A DNA stretch of 41,377 bases from assembly GCA_017541275.1 (NCBI GenBank), contig JAFXZM010000029.1, positions 1 through 41,377 on the forward strand, read 5' to 3'. Under the pieces are notes generated by a model. It had not been told where the DNA came from. It saw only the letters and a program-made list of their open reading frames with translations, and made no database searches. Within the stretch, counting starts at the first letter, position 1, and each line of letters begins with the position of its first letter. A program made the translations under genes and the position numbers. Below, one piece after another: positions 1 through 8,779 of this stretch. This stretch comes from Oscillospiraceae bacterium (lineage in GTDB: Bacteria; Bacillota; Clostridia; Oscillospirales; Ruminococcaceae).

Positions 1-93
1 AAGGACAAGAAGGTCAAGCGCATTGCGAGAAACGCAGGCGTTGCAAGCACCGCGAATGCACCGACCATCCGCGAGATGGTTCCTTACAAATAA
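1..93 (+). CDS. rpmI: 50S ribosomal protein L35, C-terminal end (partial)
   Basis: The window opens inside a frame of 30 codons ending in TAA at 91-93. The product is short, very basic (KDKKVKRIARNAG...) and ends in REMVPYK, the kind of ending seen in clostridial L35 proteins. Its position directly upstream of rplT matches the conserved infC-rpmI-rplT order, so the missing N-terminus and infC should lie to the left. L35 is a small protein of the large ribosomal subunit. Because only the tail is visible, the call rests mainly on context and the C-terminal pattern. Confidence 0.82.
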   Translation, partial: KDKKVKRIARNAGVASTANAPTIREMVPYK

Positions 94-159
94 GCCGCAC
101 CGCATAACTGATTACTGCGGCTTTACGCGACTGAAGGCACGCCGCGGCATGCTCCGCGG
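92..159 (+). promoter_or_regulatory. Two hairpins in the rpmI-rplT intercistronic leader
   Basis: A perfect 8-bp stem pairs AAGCCGCA (92-99, overlapping the rpmI stop) with TGCGGCTT (116-123). A second 6-bp stem pairs CCGCGG (142-147) with CCGCGG (154-159). Neither is followed by a run of T, so they do not look like plain terminators. They may be mRNA-processing or translation-control structures for rplT; L20 is known to autoregulate its operon in other bacteria, but usually from a leader ahead of infC. The function is inference. Confidence 0.45.
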
Positions 160-189
160 AAATAATGTTGATTACGGAGGAAAAAGAAC

Positions 190-543
190 ATGGCTCGTAT
201 TAAGGGCGCAATGATGACGCGCAAGAGAAGAAATAAGGTACTGAAGCTGGCCAAGGGCTACTGGGGCAGCAAATCCAAGCATTTCAAGATGGCAAAGCAG
301 GCCGTCATGAAGTCCGGTCAGTATGCATATATCGGCAGAAAGCAGAACAAGCGGTTCTTCCGCAGACTGTGGATTACCCGTATTTCCGCCGCCTGCAAGC
401 TCAACGGCATGAACTATTCTACGTTCATGAACGGTGTCAACAAGGCAGGCATCACCCTCAACCGCAAGATGCTTTCCGAGATTGCCATTCATGATCCGGC
501 TGGCTTCACCGCTATTGTTGAAAAGGCAAAGGCAGCTCTTTAA
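190..543 (+). CDS. rplT: 50S ribosomal protein L20
   Basis: A 117-residue protein of the usual L20 length beginning [24 protein letters not shown], with the conserved basic N-terminal arm and the globular C-terminal part ([27 protein letters not shown]). L20 binds 23S rRNA early in assembly of the 50S subunit and in several bacteria represses its own operon. The ATG at 190 follows a good ribosome binding site (GGAGG at 176-180). It lies downstream of rpmI, separated by a 96-nt leader with two hairpins, and ends just before a strong terminator, so it is the last gene of the operon. Confidence 0.98.
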   Translation: MARIKGAMMTRKRRNKVLKLAKGYWGSKSKHFKMAKQAVMKSGQYAYIGRKQNKRFFRRLWITRISAACKLNGMNYSTFMNGVNKAGITLNRKMLSEIAIHDPAGFTAIVEKAKAAL

Positions 544-553
544 TGAATATCGT

Positions 554-600
554 CAAACACGCTCTCCCGGAAACCGTCAGAGCGTGTTTGTGTTTGTTTG
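554..600 (+). terminator. Rho-independent terminator of the rpmI-rplT operon
   Basis: A perfect 12-bp stem (CAAACACGCTCT at 554-565 with AGAGCGTGTTTG at 579-590) with a 13-nt loop, followed by a T-rich tract (TGTTTGTTTG). It begins 10 nt after the rplT stop codon. Confidence 0.9.
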
Positions 601-622
601 GAGAAAATGAAGGGAGCGGCGG

Positions 623-1462
623 ATGATGCAGCAGACAGGCGATTTTTTGCAGACCGGCACGAAAAATAAGACCGTCGCGGCCTTTCAGCGCCTTAACCGC
701 AGCCGCACCTACCGGGAAAAGGGCCGCTGCTTTGCAATGGAGGGCAGCAGACTGATTCTGGATGCGCTGCGTTCGGGCGTGAAGCTCAGGGCGCTGCTGC
801 TGACGGCACATGCCGCAGAGCAGCTCGGCGCGCAGCTCAGTCAGGCCGCACCGGGGGTGCATACGCTGTACCTCTCCGATGCGCTTGCAAGGGAAATCTC
901 AGATACCGAGCATCCGCAGGGCGTGTTTGCCGTCGCGGAAATGCGCCCGGAGCAGGAAATGACCGTGCAGCACGGCAGTTTCAGTATGCTGCTGCATCAG
1001 GTGCAGGATCCCGCCAATCTCGGCGCTGTTCTGCGAACCGCAGAGGCGCTCGGTACAGAGGGGCTGTATTTGTATCAGTGCTGCGACCTCTACAATCCGA
1101 AAGCCGTCCGCAGCAGCATGGGCGCACTGTTCCGCGTGCCGGTCATGCGCCTGAAAAATACGGATGATTTCTTTGCGGCGTGCGGCAGGGCGGGTGTCCG
1201 TACCTGCGCGGCGGTCGTTGACCGTGATGCAAAAAAGCTCGGCAGCTTTTCGTTTCAATCGGATTTCGGCGGCGGAGCCTGTGTGCTGATCGGCAACGAG
1301 GGCAACGGTCTGCCGCGGGAGATCAGCGATGCATGCGACTGCAAAATGACAATCCCGATGTCGCTGGATTCCAATTCACTGAATGCGGCAATGGCAGCAG
1401 GACTGTTCCTGTGGGAAATGGCACGGACGCAGCACGGAGAATCCGACAGCAGGCAGGTGTGA
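623..1462 (+). CDS. TrmH/SpoU-family 2'-O-ribose RNA methyltransferase
   Basis: A 279-residue protein with an N-terminal substrate-binding region (about 15-105) and a C-terminal SPOUT methylase domain. The three SpoU motifs are visible: LHQVQDPANLGAVLRTAEALG near residues 114-133 with the key Asn/Arg, VLIGNEGNGLPREI near 221-234, and IPMSLDSNSLNAAMAAGLF near 243-261. The family methylates ribose 2'-OH in rRNA or tRNA using S-adenosylmethionine with a deep trefoil knot. The exact RNA target cannot be read from the sequence. ATGATG at 623-628 leaves the first residue ambiguous; AGGGAG lies 8 nt upstream. It is followed after 1 nt by dprA. Confidence 0.9.
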   Translation: MMQQTGDFLQTGTKNKTVAAFQRLNRSRTYREKGRCFAMEGSRLILDALRSGVKLRALLLTAHAAEQLGAQLSQAAPGVHTLYLSDALAREISDTEHPQGVFAVAEMRPEQEMTVQHGSFSMLLHQVQDPANLGAVLRTAEALGTEGLYLYQCCDLYNPKAVRSSMGALFRVPVMRLKNTDDFFAACGRAGVRTCAAVVDRDAKKLGSFSFQSDFGGGACVLIGNEGNGLPREISDACDCKMTIPMSLDSNSLNAAMAAGLFLWEMARTQHGESDSRQV

Positions 1463-1463
1463 T

Positions 1464-2756
1464 ATGGAAGATCAGCAGACGATTTATGAAAAACCGGAGC
1501 TGCTGCGCTATTGGGTGTGGCTTTCTCTGGTATTCGGTGCGGGCTGTCCCGGCCTGACCCGCTATATTCATGACTACGGTTCGCCGGAGGCCCTGTATGA
1601 TGCCATGCAGGCGGGCAGGCTCCGCGAGCTGCCGCTGGATGCCCGGAAGGGCATGGCTGAGCATACGGTCGGGGAAGCCGACAGCATTGTATATTACTGC
1701 CGGACGCATGAGATTGCGCTCGTGCCGATTGTCAGTCCGTTTTATCCGGAGGAGCTGCGCAGGATTCCGGCACCGCCGATTCTGCTGACAGCACGCGGAA
1801 ATATCGGACTGCTGAAGCATCCGCGCAAGCTGGCAATCGTCGGAACGCGCAAACCGTCGCCCTATACCGAGGAGGTCACGGCGGCAATGATCGCAGGGCT
1901 GAAGGGGCAGGAGATTGTCATTGTCAGCGGCTTTGCAAAGGGCATTGATGCGATCGCACACACAATGGCGCTGGACAGCGGCCTGCCGACGATCGGTGTG
2001 CTCGGCTGCGGCATCAATGTGAATTATCCGCGCGAAAATATGCAGCTTCGGGACAGGATGCTGACGAGCGGCCGGGGACTGTTCCTTTCGGAATATATGC
2101 CCGGCGTGCAGCCGTTTCCGGCGAATTTTCCCAAGCGCAACCGTATTCTGAGCGGCCTGTGCTATGCGAGTGCGGTCATGGAAGCAGCGTCGCGGAGCGG
2201 CTCGCTGGTGACGGCGCGCTGTGCATTGGAGCAGGGAAGACAGGTGCTCTGTGTGCCGCCCGCCGACCTGTTTGATGCGCGCTATGCCGGTGTCATTCCG
2301 TTTCTGCGGGAGGGCGCGGCACCGCTCATGAGCCCGGATGACCTGCTCTCACCGTATGATTCGTATTATCCGCCGGTGCCGTCTGAGGCGATTCTGATTG
2401 CAGAGGACAGCGCAGCCCGCGGCGTTCCGCTCCGGTATGCGGAAACGATAACGGATGAGATTACGGCGAATGAAGCTGCGGAGACATTTCAGAGGACAGC
2501 CGGCGAACCGGCTCCGCAGCCGGAAAACCGTCCGCAGCCCGAACCGGAGCCGGAAAAGCAGGCACCGCTGCCCGACGATCCGCAGGAGCGTGCAATCGTG
2601 GAATACCTGCGGGTACACGGCGATACGCATGCGGACGATATCGCGGCGGCACTGGATATGGACCTTTCAGAGCTTTTGAATGCACTGCTCTCGCTGGAAA
2701 TTCAGGGCTATGTCGAATCGCTGTTCGGGAAGCAGTACCGGGCATTTGCAATGTGA
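1464..2756 (+). CDS. dprA: DNA-processing protein DprA (Smf)
   Basis: A 430-residue protein. An N-terminal helical region precedes the Rossmann-like DprA core: LAIVGTRKPSPYT (123-135), VSGFAKGIDAIAH (154-166), GVLGCGINVNYPREN (178-192), FPKRNRILSGL (222-232) and EAASRSGSLVTA (240-251). A proline/glutamate-rich linker (about 340-370) leads to a C-terminal winged-helix domain (about 372-428). DprA binds incoming single-stranded DNA and loads RecA during natural transformation, and is also kept in bacteria not known to be competent. The ATG at 1464 was chosen over an upstream in-frame ATG at 1383 because the latter would overlap the methylase gene by 80 nt and adds non-conserved residues. The order dprA-topA-trmFO is conserved in Firmicutes. 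Confidence 0.96.
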   Translation: MEDQQTIYEKPELLRYWVWLSLVFGAGCPGLTRYIHDYGSPEALYDAMQAGRLRELPLDARKGMAEHTVGEADSIVYYCRTHEIALVPIVSPFYPEELRRIPAPPILLTARGNIGLLKHPRKLAIVGTRKPSPYTEEVTAAMIAGLKGQEIVIVSGFAKGIDAIAHTMALDSGLPTIGVLGCGINVNYPRENMQLRDRMLTSGRGLFLSEYMPGVQPFPANFPKRNRILSGLCYASAVMEAASRSGSLVTARCALEQGRQVLCVPPADLFDARYAGVIPFLREGAAPLMSPDDLLSPYDSYYPPVPSEAILIAEDSAARGVPLRYAETITDEITANEAAETFQRTAGEPAPQPENRPQPEPEPEKQAPLPDDPQERAIVEYLRVHGDTHADDIAAALDMDLSELLNALLSLEIQGYVESLFGKQYRAFAM

Positions 2757-2808
2757 TACAGAAACCGTTTCAGGGAAACAGAACCCTTTTTTAAGGAAGG
2801 ATAGAAAC

Positions 2809-4890
2809 ATGTCAGAACTCGTGATCGTTGAGTCGCCTGCAAAGGCAAAAACCATTCAGAAATATCTCGGCACCGGCTTTGAGGTCGTTGCCTCTATGGG
2901 TCATGTGCGTGATCTGCCGAAGTCCAAGCTCAGCGTGGACATTGAGCACGATTTTCAGCCGACCTATATCGAGATGAAGGGCAAAGAGGATGTCATCAAG
3001 GAGCTGAAAAAGCGCGCCTCAAAGAGCAGCCGCGTCTGGCTCGCAACGGACCCGGACCGTGAGGGCGAAGCAATTTCATGGCATCTGGCACAGCTTCTGG
3101 GGCTGGATATCGAGCAGAACAACCGCGTTGAATTCAATGAGATCACCAAGACCGGCGTGCAGACGGGCATGTCGCACCCGCATAAGATTGACCTCGATCT
3201 GGTCGATGCACAGCAGGCAAGACGCATCCTCGACCGCATTGTCGGCTATCAGCTCAGCCCGTTCCTCTGGCGGAAGATCCGCAGAGGTCTTTCTGCGGGC
3301 AGAGTGCAGTCTGTGGCTGTGCGGCTGGTCGTGGACAGAGAAAATGAGATCCGCGCATTCAAGCCGCGCGAATACTGGACGATCGACGCGAAAATGACTG
3401 CAAAATCCTCCCGCAAGGTCTTTTCGGCGCATCTCGCCGAGATCGGCGGGAAAAAGGCCGAGCTTGCCTCCGGTGAGGAGGCGGACGCGATTCTGCGCAA
3501 TCTGGAGGGTGCCGAATTCACCGTAAAATCGGTGAAAAAACGTGTTACGAGCCGTCAGCCCGCACCGCCGTTCATCACCTCGACCCTTCAGCAGGAGGCT
3601 TCCCGCCGGATGGGCTTCCAGGCGCGCCGCACGATGAAAGCGGCACAGGAGCTTTATGAAGGCGTGGAGGTACCGGAGCTCGGCGCGGTCGGTCTCATCA
3701 CCTACATGAGAACCGACTCGCTCCGCATTTCTGACGAAGCAAAGGCTGCCGCTGCGGAGTATATCCGCGGCAGCTACGGCAAACAATACCTGCCCGCATC
3801 CCCGCGCAATTTCAAGACGAAAAAGGGTGCGCAGGACGCGCATGAGGCGATTCGCCCGACCATGCCGGGTCTTACGCCGGACCGCGTCAAGGACAGCCTC
3901 ACGACTGACCAGTATAAGCTCTATAAGCTGATCTGGGAGCGGTTCATCGCCAGCCAGATGGCAAACTGCCAGCTCGATACGGTTTCTGCGGATATCGAAG
4001 CAGGGGACTGCATTTTCCGGGCATCAGGCTACAGCGTAAAATTCGACGGCTTTACGCGCCTGTATGTTGAGGCAAAGGACGGCGCACAGAACGATGAGGA
4101 AAACAAGGAGCTGCCGCCGCTGAACGCAGGCGACCCGCTGAAGATCAAGTCCATCGGCGGAAACCAGCACTTCACGCAGCCGCCCTCCCGCTATACCGAA
4201 GCATCTCTTATCAAGGCACTGGAGGAAAACGGCATCGGCAGACCAAGCACCTATGCCGCAACGGTCGGTACGATTCTGTCGCGCATGTATGTCGAGCGTG
4301 ACGGCAAGCAGCTTCGCCCGACCTCGCTCGGCGAGGTCACGACGACGCTGATGAAGGATCATTTCAAGCAGATCGTTGATGTGAAATTTACTGCCGAAAT
4401 GGAAAGTGATCTCGACGGCGTGGAGCAGGGGAAAACCGACTGGGTCGAGTCGCTGCGGAAATTCTATAACGGCTTTGAGAAAACGCTCAGTGAAGCGGAA
4501 AAGGCTATGGACGGCAAGCGCATGCGCGTTCCGGATGAGGAAACCGATGAGGTCTGCGAGGTCTGCGGCAAGCCTATGGTCATCAAGATCGGCAGATTCG
4601 GCAAATTCCTTGCCTGCTCCGGATTCCCGGAGTGCCGCAATACCAAAAAGATCGTGACGCCGACCAAGGGCTTTTGCCCGCTCTGCGGCAAGAAGATCAT
4701 CCTGAAAAAATCCAAGAAGGGCCGCAGCTTCTACGGCTGCGAGGGCTATCCGGAATGCACTTTCATGACATGGAATACACCGGTTGAGGACCGCTGCCCC
4801 AAGTGCAAAAATACGCTGTTCAAGAAGGGCGGCAGAGCCGGCAAGCTCGTCTGCGAGAAGCCGGACTGCGGCTATGAAAGACCGCTGTGA
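2809..4890 (+). CDS. topA: DNA topoisomerase I (type IA)
   Basis: A 693-residue protein. The TOPRIM domain starts at the N-terminus (MSELVIVESPAKAKTIQKYL, catalytic Glu8) and holds the acidic DPDREGE motif at 81-87. The active-site tyrosine is Tyr299 in GLITYMRTDS. Three four-cysteine zinc-ribbon repeats close the protein (CEVCGKP...CSGFPEC; CPLCGKK...CEGYPEC; CPKCKN...CEKPDC). It relaxes negative supercoils by cutting one DNA strand. The ATG at 2809 is preceded by AAGGAAGG (2793-2800) and gives the canonical N-terminus; an upstream in-frame ATG at 2680 lies inside dprA and was rejected. Its TGA stop overlaps the GTG start of trmFO. Confidence 0.98.
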   Translation: MSELVIVESPAKAKTIQKYLGTGFEVVASMGHVRDLPKSKLSVDIEHDFQPTYIEMKGKEDVIKELKKRASKSSRVWLATDPDREGEAISWHLAQLLGLDIEQNNRVEFNEITKTGVQTGMSHPHKIDLDLVDAQQARRILDRIVGYQLSPFLWRKIRRGLSAGRVQSVAVRLVVDRENEIRAFKPREYWTIDAKMTAKSSRKVFSAHLAEIGGKKAELASGEEADAILRNLEGAEFTVKSVKKRVTSRQPAPPFITSTLQQEASRRMGFQARRTMKAAQELYEGVEVPELGAVGLITYMRTDSLRISDEAKAAAAEYIRGSYGKQYLPASPRNFKTKKGAQDAHEAIRPTMPGLTPDRVKDSLTTDQYKLYKLIWERFIASQMANCQLDTVSADIEAGDCIFRASGYSVKFDGFTRLYVEAKDGAQNDEENKELPPLNAGDPLKIKSIGGNQHFTQPPSRYTEASLIKALEENGIGRPSTYAATVGTILSRMYVERDGKQLRPTSLGEVTTTLMKDHFKQIVDVKFTAEMESDLDGVEQGKTDWVESLRKFYNGFEKTLSEAEKAMDGKRMRVPDEETDEVCEVCGKPMVIKIGRFGKFLACSGFPECRNTKKIVTPTKGFCPLCGKKIILKKSKKGRSFYGCEGYPECTFMTWNTPVEDRCPKCKNTLFKKGGRAGKLVCEKPDCGYERPL

Positions 4891-6206
4891 GCCGCGCAGC
4901 AGTTGTCGGCGCGGGCATGGCAGGCTGCGAGGCGGCATGGAGCATCGCGAATGCCGGCATACCGGTAACGCTCTGCGAAATGAAGCCGCAGAAATACTCG
5001 CCCGCGCATCATTCGCCGGATTTTGCCGAGCTGGTCTGCTCAAATTCTCTGAAGGCATCGCGCATAGATTCCGCAGCGGGACTGCTGAAGGAGGAAATGC
5101 GGCGGCTGGGGTCACTGCTCGTGCCCTGCGCAGAGGCATGTGCCGTGGAGGCGGGCGGTGCGCTCGCGGTTGACCGGCATGCCTTTTCTGCACTCGTCAC
5201 CGAAAAGATCAAGGCGCATCCGATGATTACCGTGCAGGAGGGCGAGGTCACGGAGATCCCCGAAGGCAATGTTATCATTGCGACCGGCCCGCTGACCTCC
5301 GATGCGCTGCATGAACCGATTGCGGCACTGACCGGAAAATCGCTTTATTTCTACGATGCCGCTGCGCCGATTGTCACCGGAGAGAGCATCTCCATGGAGC
5401 GGGCGTTCTATGCATCGCGCTATGACAAGGGCACGGCGGATTACCTGAACTGCCCGATGACAAAGGAAGAATATCTCGCATTTTATGACGCGCTGATTCA
5501 CGCAGAGACAGCGCCGCTGCACGATTTTGAAAAAGAGAGCCTGCGCGTCTATGAGGGCTGCATGCCGGTCGAGGTGCTGGCAAAGCGCGGCGAGGATGCG
5601 ATCCGGTACGGCATGATGAAGCCGGTCGGCCTGCGCGACCCGCACACCGGACAGCGGCCGTATGCAGTCGTGCAGCTCCGGAAGGAAAACCGCGAGGGAA
5701 CACTGTGGAATCTCGTCGGGTTTCAGACCAATCTGAAATGGGGCGAGCAGAAGCGCGTTTTTTCGATGATTCCGGGGCTGGAGCATGCGGAGTTTGTCCG
5801 CTTCGGCGTCATGCACCGGAACAGCTTTCTGGATTCGCCGCGTCTGCTCGACAGGACATATGCGCTTCGGAAGGAGCCGCGCATTCGCTTCGCCGGGCAG
5901 ATGACCGGCGTTGAGGGGTATATGGAATCCGCCGGCAGCGGCATTCTTGCGGGACTGAATACTGTCCGTGCAATTCGCGGTGAGCAGCCGCTTATTCTGC
6001 CGAATGAGACCATGCTCGGCGCGCTGACGGCGTACATCACGGACCCTTACACGGAGAATTTGCAGCCGATGGGCGCAAATATGGGCATTCTGCCGATGCC
6101 GGAGGGGAAATTCCGCGGCAGGGACGGCAAGCAGCGGAAGTATCAGGCCTATGCCGACAGAGCGCTGGCCGCACTGAATGCGGTGCTGAAGCCGGCGGCG
6201 GACTGA
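4887..6206 (+). CDS. trmFO: Folate/FAD-dependent tRNA uracil-54 C5-methyltransferase TrmFO
   Basis: A 439-residue flavoprotein with the dinucleotide-binding motif GAGMAG (8-13) at the N-terminus, the conserved LVCSNSLKA segment and EGCMPVEVLAKRGEDAIRYG, which carry the two cysteines implicated in catalysis. It uses methylene-tetrahydrofolate and FADH2 to make ribothymidine at position 54 of tRNA. The start is GTG at 4887, overlapping the topA stop as GTGA, which suggests translational coupling; there is no strong separate ribosome binding site. Length and gene order agree with Firmicute TrmFO. Confidence 0.97.
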   Translation: MSRAAVVGAGMAGCEAAWSIANAGIPVTLCEMKPQKYSPAHHSPDFAELVCSNSLKASRIDSAAGLLKEEMRRLGSLLVPCAEACAVEAGGALAVDRHAFSALVTEKIKAHPMITVQEGEVTEIPEGNVIIATGPLTSDALHEPIAALTGKSLYFYDAAAPIVTGESISMERAFYASRYDKGTADYLNCPMTKEEYLAFYDALIHAETAPLHDFEKESLRVYEGCMPVEVLAKRGEDAIRYGMMKPVGLRDPHTGQRPYAVVQLRKENREGTLWNLVGFQTNLKWGEQKRVFSMIPGLEHAEFVRFGVMHRNSFLDSPRLLDRTYALRKEPRIRFAGQMTGVEGYMESAGSGILAGLNTVRAIRGEQPLILPNETMLGALTAYITDPYTENLQPMGANMGILPMPEGKFRGRDGKQRKYQAYADRALAALNAVLKPAAD

Positions 6207-6246
6207 CCGGAAACGGATATCCGAAGCAGAAAAGAGGGAAACAATC

Positions 6247-7263
6247 ATGCGTATCATTTTAGACGCAATGGGCGGCGACAATGCGCCGCAGGCACCTTTA
6301 GAGGGTGCAGCAAGAGCCGTAAAAGAGCTGAATGTTTCTGTCACGCTCTGCGGCGACGAGGCAAAGATCAGAGCTGCTGCGGAGGCAGGCAGCATTTCGC
6401 TTGACGGCATCAGCATTCTCCATACCGATGAGATCATTACGATGGAGGATCAGCCGACCGATATCACAAAATCCAAGAAGCATTCGTCCATGGCGCTCGG
6501 TCTCGAAGCGCTGAAAAACGGCGAGGGCGATGCGTTTGTTTCCGCCGGAAACTCCGGTGCGCTGCTCGTCGGCGCGACCATGATTCCGCGCAGAATCAAG
6601 GGCATCAAGCGTGCGGCGATGGCACCGATTCTGCCGACCGCGAGCGGCCATGCCATGCTTATGGACGGCGGCGCCAATGTGGAATGCAGACCGGAAATGC
6701 TCGAACAGTTCGGCATTATGGGCAGCATTTACATGGAAAAGGTTATGGGCGTGCCGTCGCCGCGTGTCGCGCTCATCAACAACGGCTCGGAGGAGTGTAA
6801 GGGCAGGGAGCTTGAACAGGAAAGCTATGCGCTGCTGCAAAAGGCCGATATCAATTTTATCGGCAATATCGAGGGCAGAGAGATTCCCTCCGGCATCGCC
6901 GATGTGCTTGTCACCGACGGCTTTACGGGCAATATTGTGCTGAAGCTCTATGAGGGGCTCGGAAAATTCTTTGCCGGAAAGATGAAGGAGATGTTCTCCG
7001 GCGCGGGCAAGATCGGTGCGCTGTTCATGATGGACAAGCTCAGTGCCGTCAAGGATTCTTTTGATTACAAGAAGGTCGGCGGAGCGGTGCTGCTCGGCAT
7101 CGCAAGACCGGTCATCAAGGCGCACGGCAGCTCGAACGGCGAGGCTTTCTTCCATGCTGTGCGGCAGGCGAAAAACTGCGTGGACGGCCGTGTGTGCGAG
7201 ACAATTACCGAGGCGCTCGCCGCAAGAAAGGCACAACAGGAATCTGAGGATTCCGAATCCTGA
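6247..7263 (+). CDS. plsX: Phosphate acyltransferase PlsX
   Basis: A 338-residue protein starting MRIILDAMGGDNAPQAPLEG, the signature of PlsX, with IEGREIPSGIADVLVTDGFTGN downstream and the typical AHGSSNGEAFFHAVRQA near the C-terminus. It converts acyl-ACP and phosphate into acyl-phosphate, the donor used by PlsY at the start of phospholipid synthesis, acting peripherally at the membrane. ATG at 6247 follows AGAGGGA. In many Firmicutes plsX is followed by fabD-fabG-acpP before rnc; here rnc follows after 17 nt and those genes are absent from this locus. Confidence 0.97.
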   Translation: MRIILDAMGGDNAPQAPLEGAARAVKELNVSVTLCGDEAKIRAAAEAGSISLDGISILHTDEIITMEDQPTDITKSKKHSSMALGLEALKNGEGDAFVSAGNSGALLVGATMIPRRIKGIKRAAMAPILPTASGHAMLMDGGANVECRPEMLEQFGIMGSIYMEKVMGVPSPRVALINNGSEECKGRELEQESYALLQKADINFIGNIEGREIPSGIADVLVTDGFTGNIVLKLYEGLGKFFAGKMKEMFSGAGKIGALFMMDKLSAVKDSFDYKKVGGAVLLGIARPVIKAHGSSNGEAFFHAVRQAKNCVDGRVCETITEALAARKAQQESEDSES

Positions 7264-7280
7264 ACCGGAGGTACCCCGCT

Positions 7281-7979
7281 ATGCAAACCAAACCGCAGTC
7301 GGAGCTGGAGCAGGTCATCGGATATCGGTTCCGGGAACCGGCTCTGCTGACAGAGGCGCTCTGTCATTCATCCTATGCAAATGAAAAGCGCACGCTGCAC
7401 TGCAATGAACGGCTGGAATTTCTCGGCGACAGCGTGCTTTCGATCGTGGTCTCAAATCATCTGTTCCGGAACTGTACACATCTTCCGGAGGGCGAGCTGA
7501 CCAAAATCAGAGCATCGCTGGTCTGCGAGAAATCGCTCTTTGAGTGGGCAAAGCGCATCGGGCTCGGCGATTATCTGCTGCTGGGCCACGGCGAGGATCA
7601 GTCCGGCGGCAGAGAGCGTCCTTCGATTCTCTCCGATGCCTTTGAGGCAGTAATCGCCGCGATGTTCCTTGACGGCGGCATGGATGCCGTCACGCCTTAT
7701 ATTCTCCGCTTTCTGCCGGAGCATTTTGACCGTCCCTCCGAGGCATTTCATGATTACAAGACTGCTCTGCAGGAGGTCATTCAGCAGAATCCGGAGGAGC
7801 ATGTCGAGTATGTGCTCGTCGGGGAAGAAGGCCCCGATCATGCCAAGCAGTTCCATATGGAGGTGCGGCTCAATTCCAATGTGATCGGCAGGGGAACAGG
7901 CCGCTCCAAGAAGATTGCCGAACAGATGGCCGCAAAGGAAGCGCTCATACTGATGGGAGAAATCGGTGCGGATGCCTGA
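7281..7979 (+). CDS. rnc: Ribonuclease III
   Basis: A 232-residue protein with an N-terminal RNase III domain containing the signature NERLEFLGDSVLS (42-54; catalytic Asp50) and the second acidic pair Asp119/Glu122 in SDAFEA. A double-stranded-RNA-binding domain occupies about 158-228 (DYKTALQEVIQQ ... GRSKKIAEQMAAKEAL). It cleaves double-stranded RNA in rRNA maturation and mRNA decay. It is close behind plsX and probably co-transcribed; in many Firmicutes smc follows, but here two exported-protein genes intervene. Confidence 0.97.
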   Translation: MQTKPQSELEQVIGYRFREPALLTEALCHSSYANEKRTLHCNERLEFLGDSVLSIVVSNHLFRNCTHLPEGELTKIRASLVCEKSLFEWAKRIGLGDYLLLGHGEDQSGGRERPSILSDAFEAVIAAMFLDGGMDAVTPYILRFLPEHFDRPSEAFHDYKTALQEVIQQNPEEHVEYVLVGEEGPDHAKQFHMEVRLNSNVIGRGTGRSKKIAEQMAAKEALILMGEIGADA

Positions 7980-8002
7980 ATGCTGCGCAAAGGAAATGAA
8001 AG

Positions 8003-8779
8003 ATGAAAAAGTGGAAGACCGCAGCCTGCATTGCAGGCGGTGTGATACTCGCAGCAGGCGCAGGCATCTTTGCATTTGTGCCGGGGCTGTTTACCTACCT
8101 GCATGTGAAGTTCAGATACGACAACATTGACCGGACGGTTCCGCAGTATGAGCGGGCTTCCGTTCCGGAGAATTTTACGGAGTATACGGTAAAGGGACTG
8201 ACGCTCTCTGTGCCGTCGAGCTATACGCTGAACGATACAGGTTTTTCCTTTGTCGGCAGCGACGGCAAGAGCAGACTGTTCATTACGCGGCATGATATGC
8301 TGGCGACAGCCGCAATTCTCTCGGAATACGGCACGGACGATCTGTATGAGACAAAGCAGTTTTCCGATGCCGAATACCGGCATTATTTTGAGAAGGTCGG
8401 TGTGCCGGCACCGAGCGATGCCGATGCGCGGACGGAGGAACTCTGGTATGCCAAGGGTACGCTTCAGCCGGAGGACTGCCTCAGACTGCGCGGCACCGAC
8501 CGGAAAATTTTTGCGGACTACGCACTGACAAAGGAAGAATCGTGGAACATGGAGCAAACATGGTCGCTGCCGATGAACGGCGCGGCTGCTTATGTTTCCG
8601 AATCGACCGCCGCACTGACATCCTCGATCGCGAACAACACCGTCTGCATCTATCCGGATGAACACAGAAGCGAAAAGATCATGGTCGTTCTGCGCGAGCA
8701 GGACCCGAAAACCGCAAAGCAGATCATCAGCTCGATGCGGCTTGAGCCGGAACAGCAGAGCACAGGAGAAGGATTATGA
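8003..8779 (+). CDS. Membrane-anchored protein of unknown function
   Basis: A 258-residue protein I do not recognise. It has a basic N-terminus and one hydrophobic segment (about 6-26, ACIAGGVILAAGAGIFAF), then an extracytoplasmic part of about 230 residues with no obvious catalytic motif. The pattern fits a signal anchor with an outside domain. ATG at 8003 follows AAAGGA. The stop overlaps the next gene's ATG (ATGA, 8776-8779), so the two are very likely translated together and may act together at the cell surface. Confidence 0.75.
   Translation: MKKWKTAACIAGGVILAAGAGIFAFVPGLFTYLHVKFRYDNIDRTVPQYERASVPENFTEYTVKGLTLSVPSSYTLNDTGFSFVGSDGKSRLFITRHDMLATAAILSEYGTDDLYETKQFSDAEYRHYFEKVGVPAPSDADARTEELWYAKGTLQPEDCLRLRGTDRKIFADYALTKEESWNMEQTWSLPMNGAAAYVSESTAALTSSIANNTVCIYPDEHRSEKIMVVLREQDPKTAKQIISSMRLEPEQQSTGEGL

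Noticed and set aside
2761..2794. Terminator between dprA and topA
   Set aside because: Only a 4-5-bp stem (AGGG/CCCT) precedes the T run; too weak to support.
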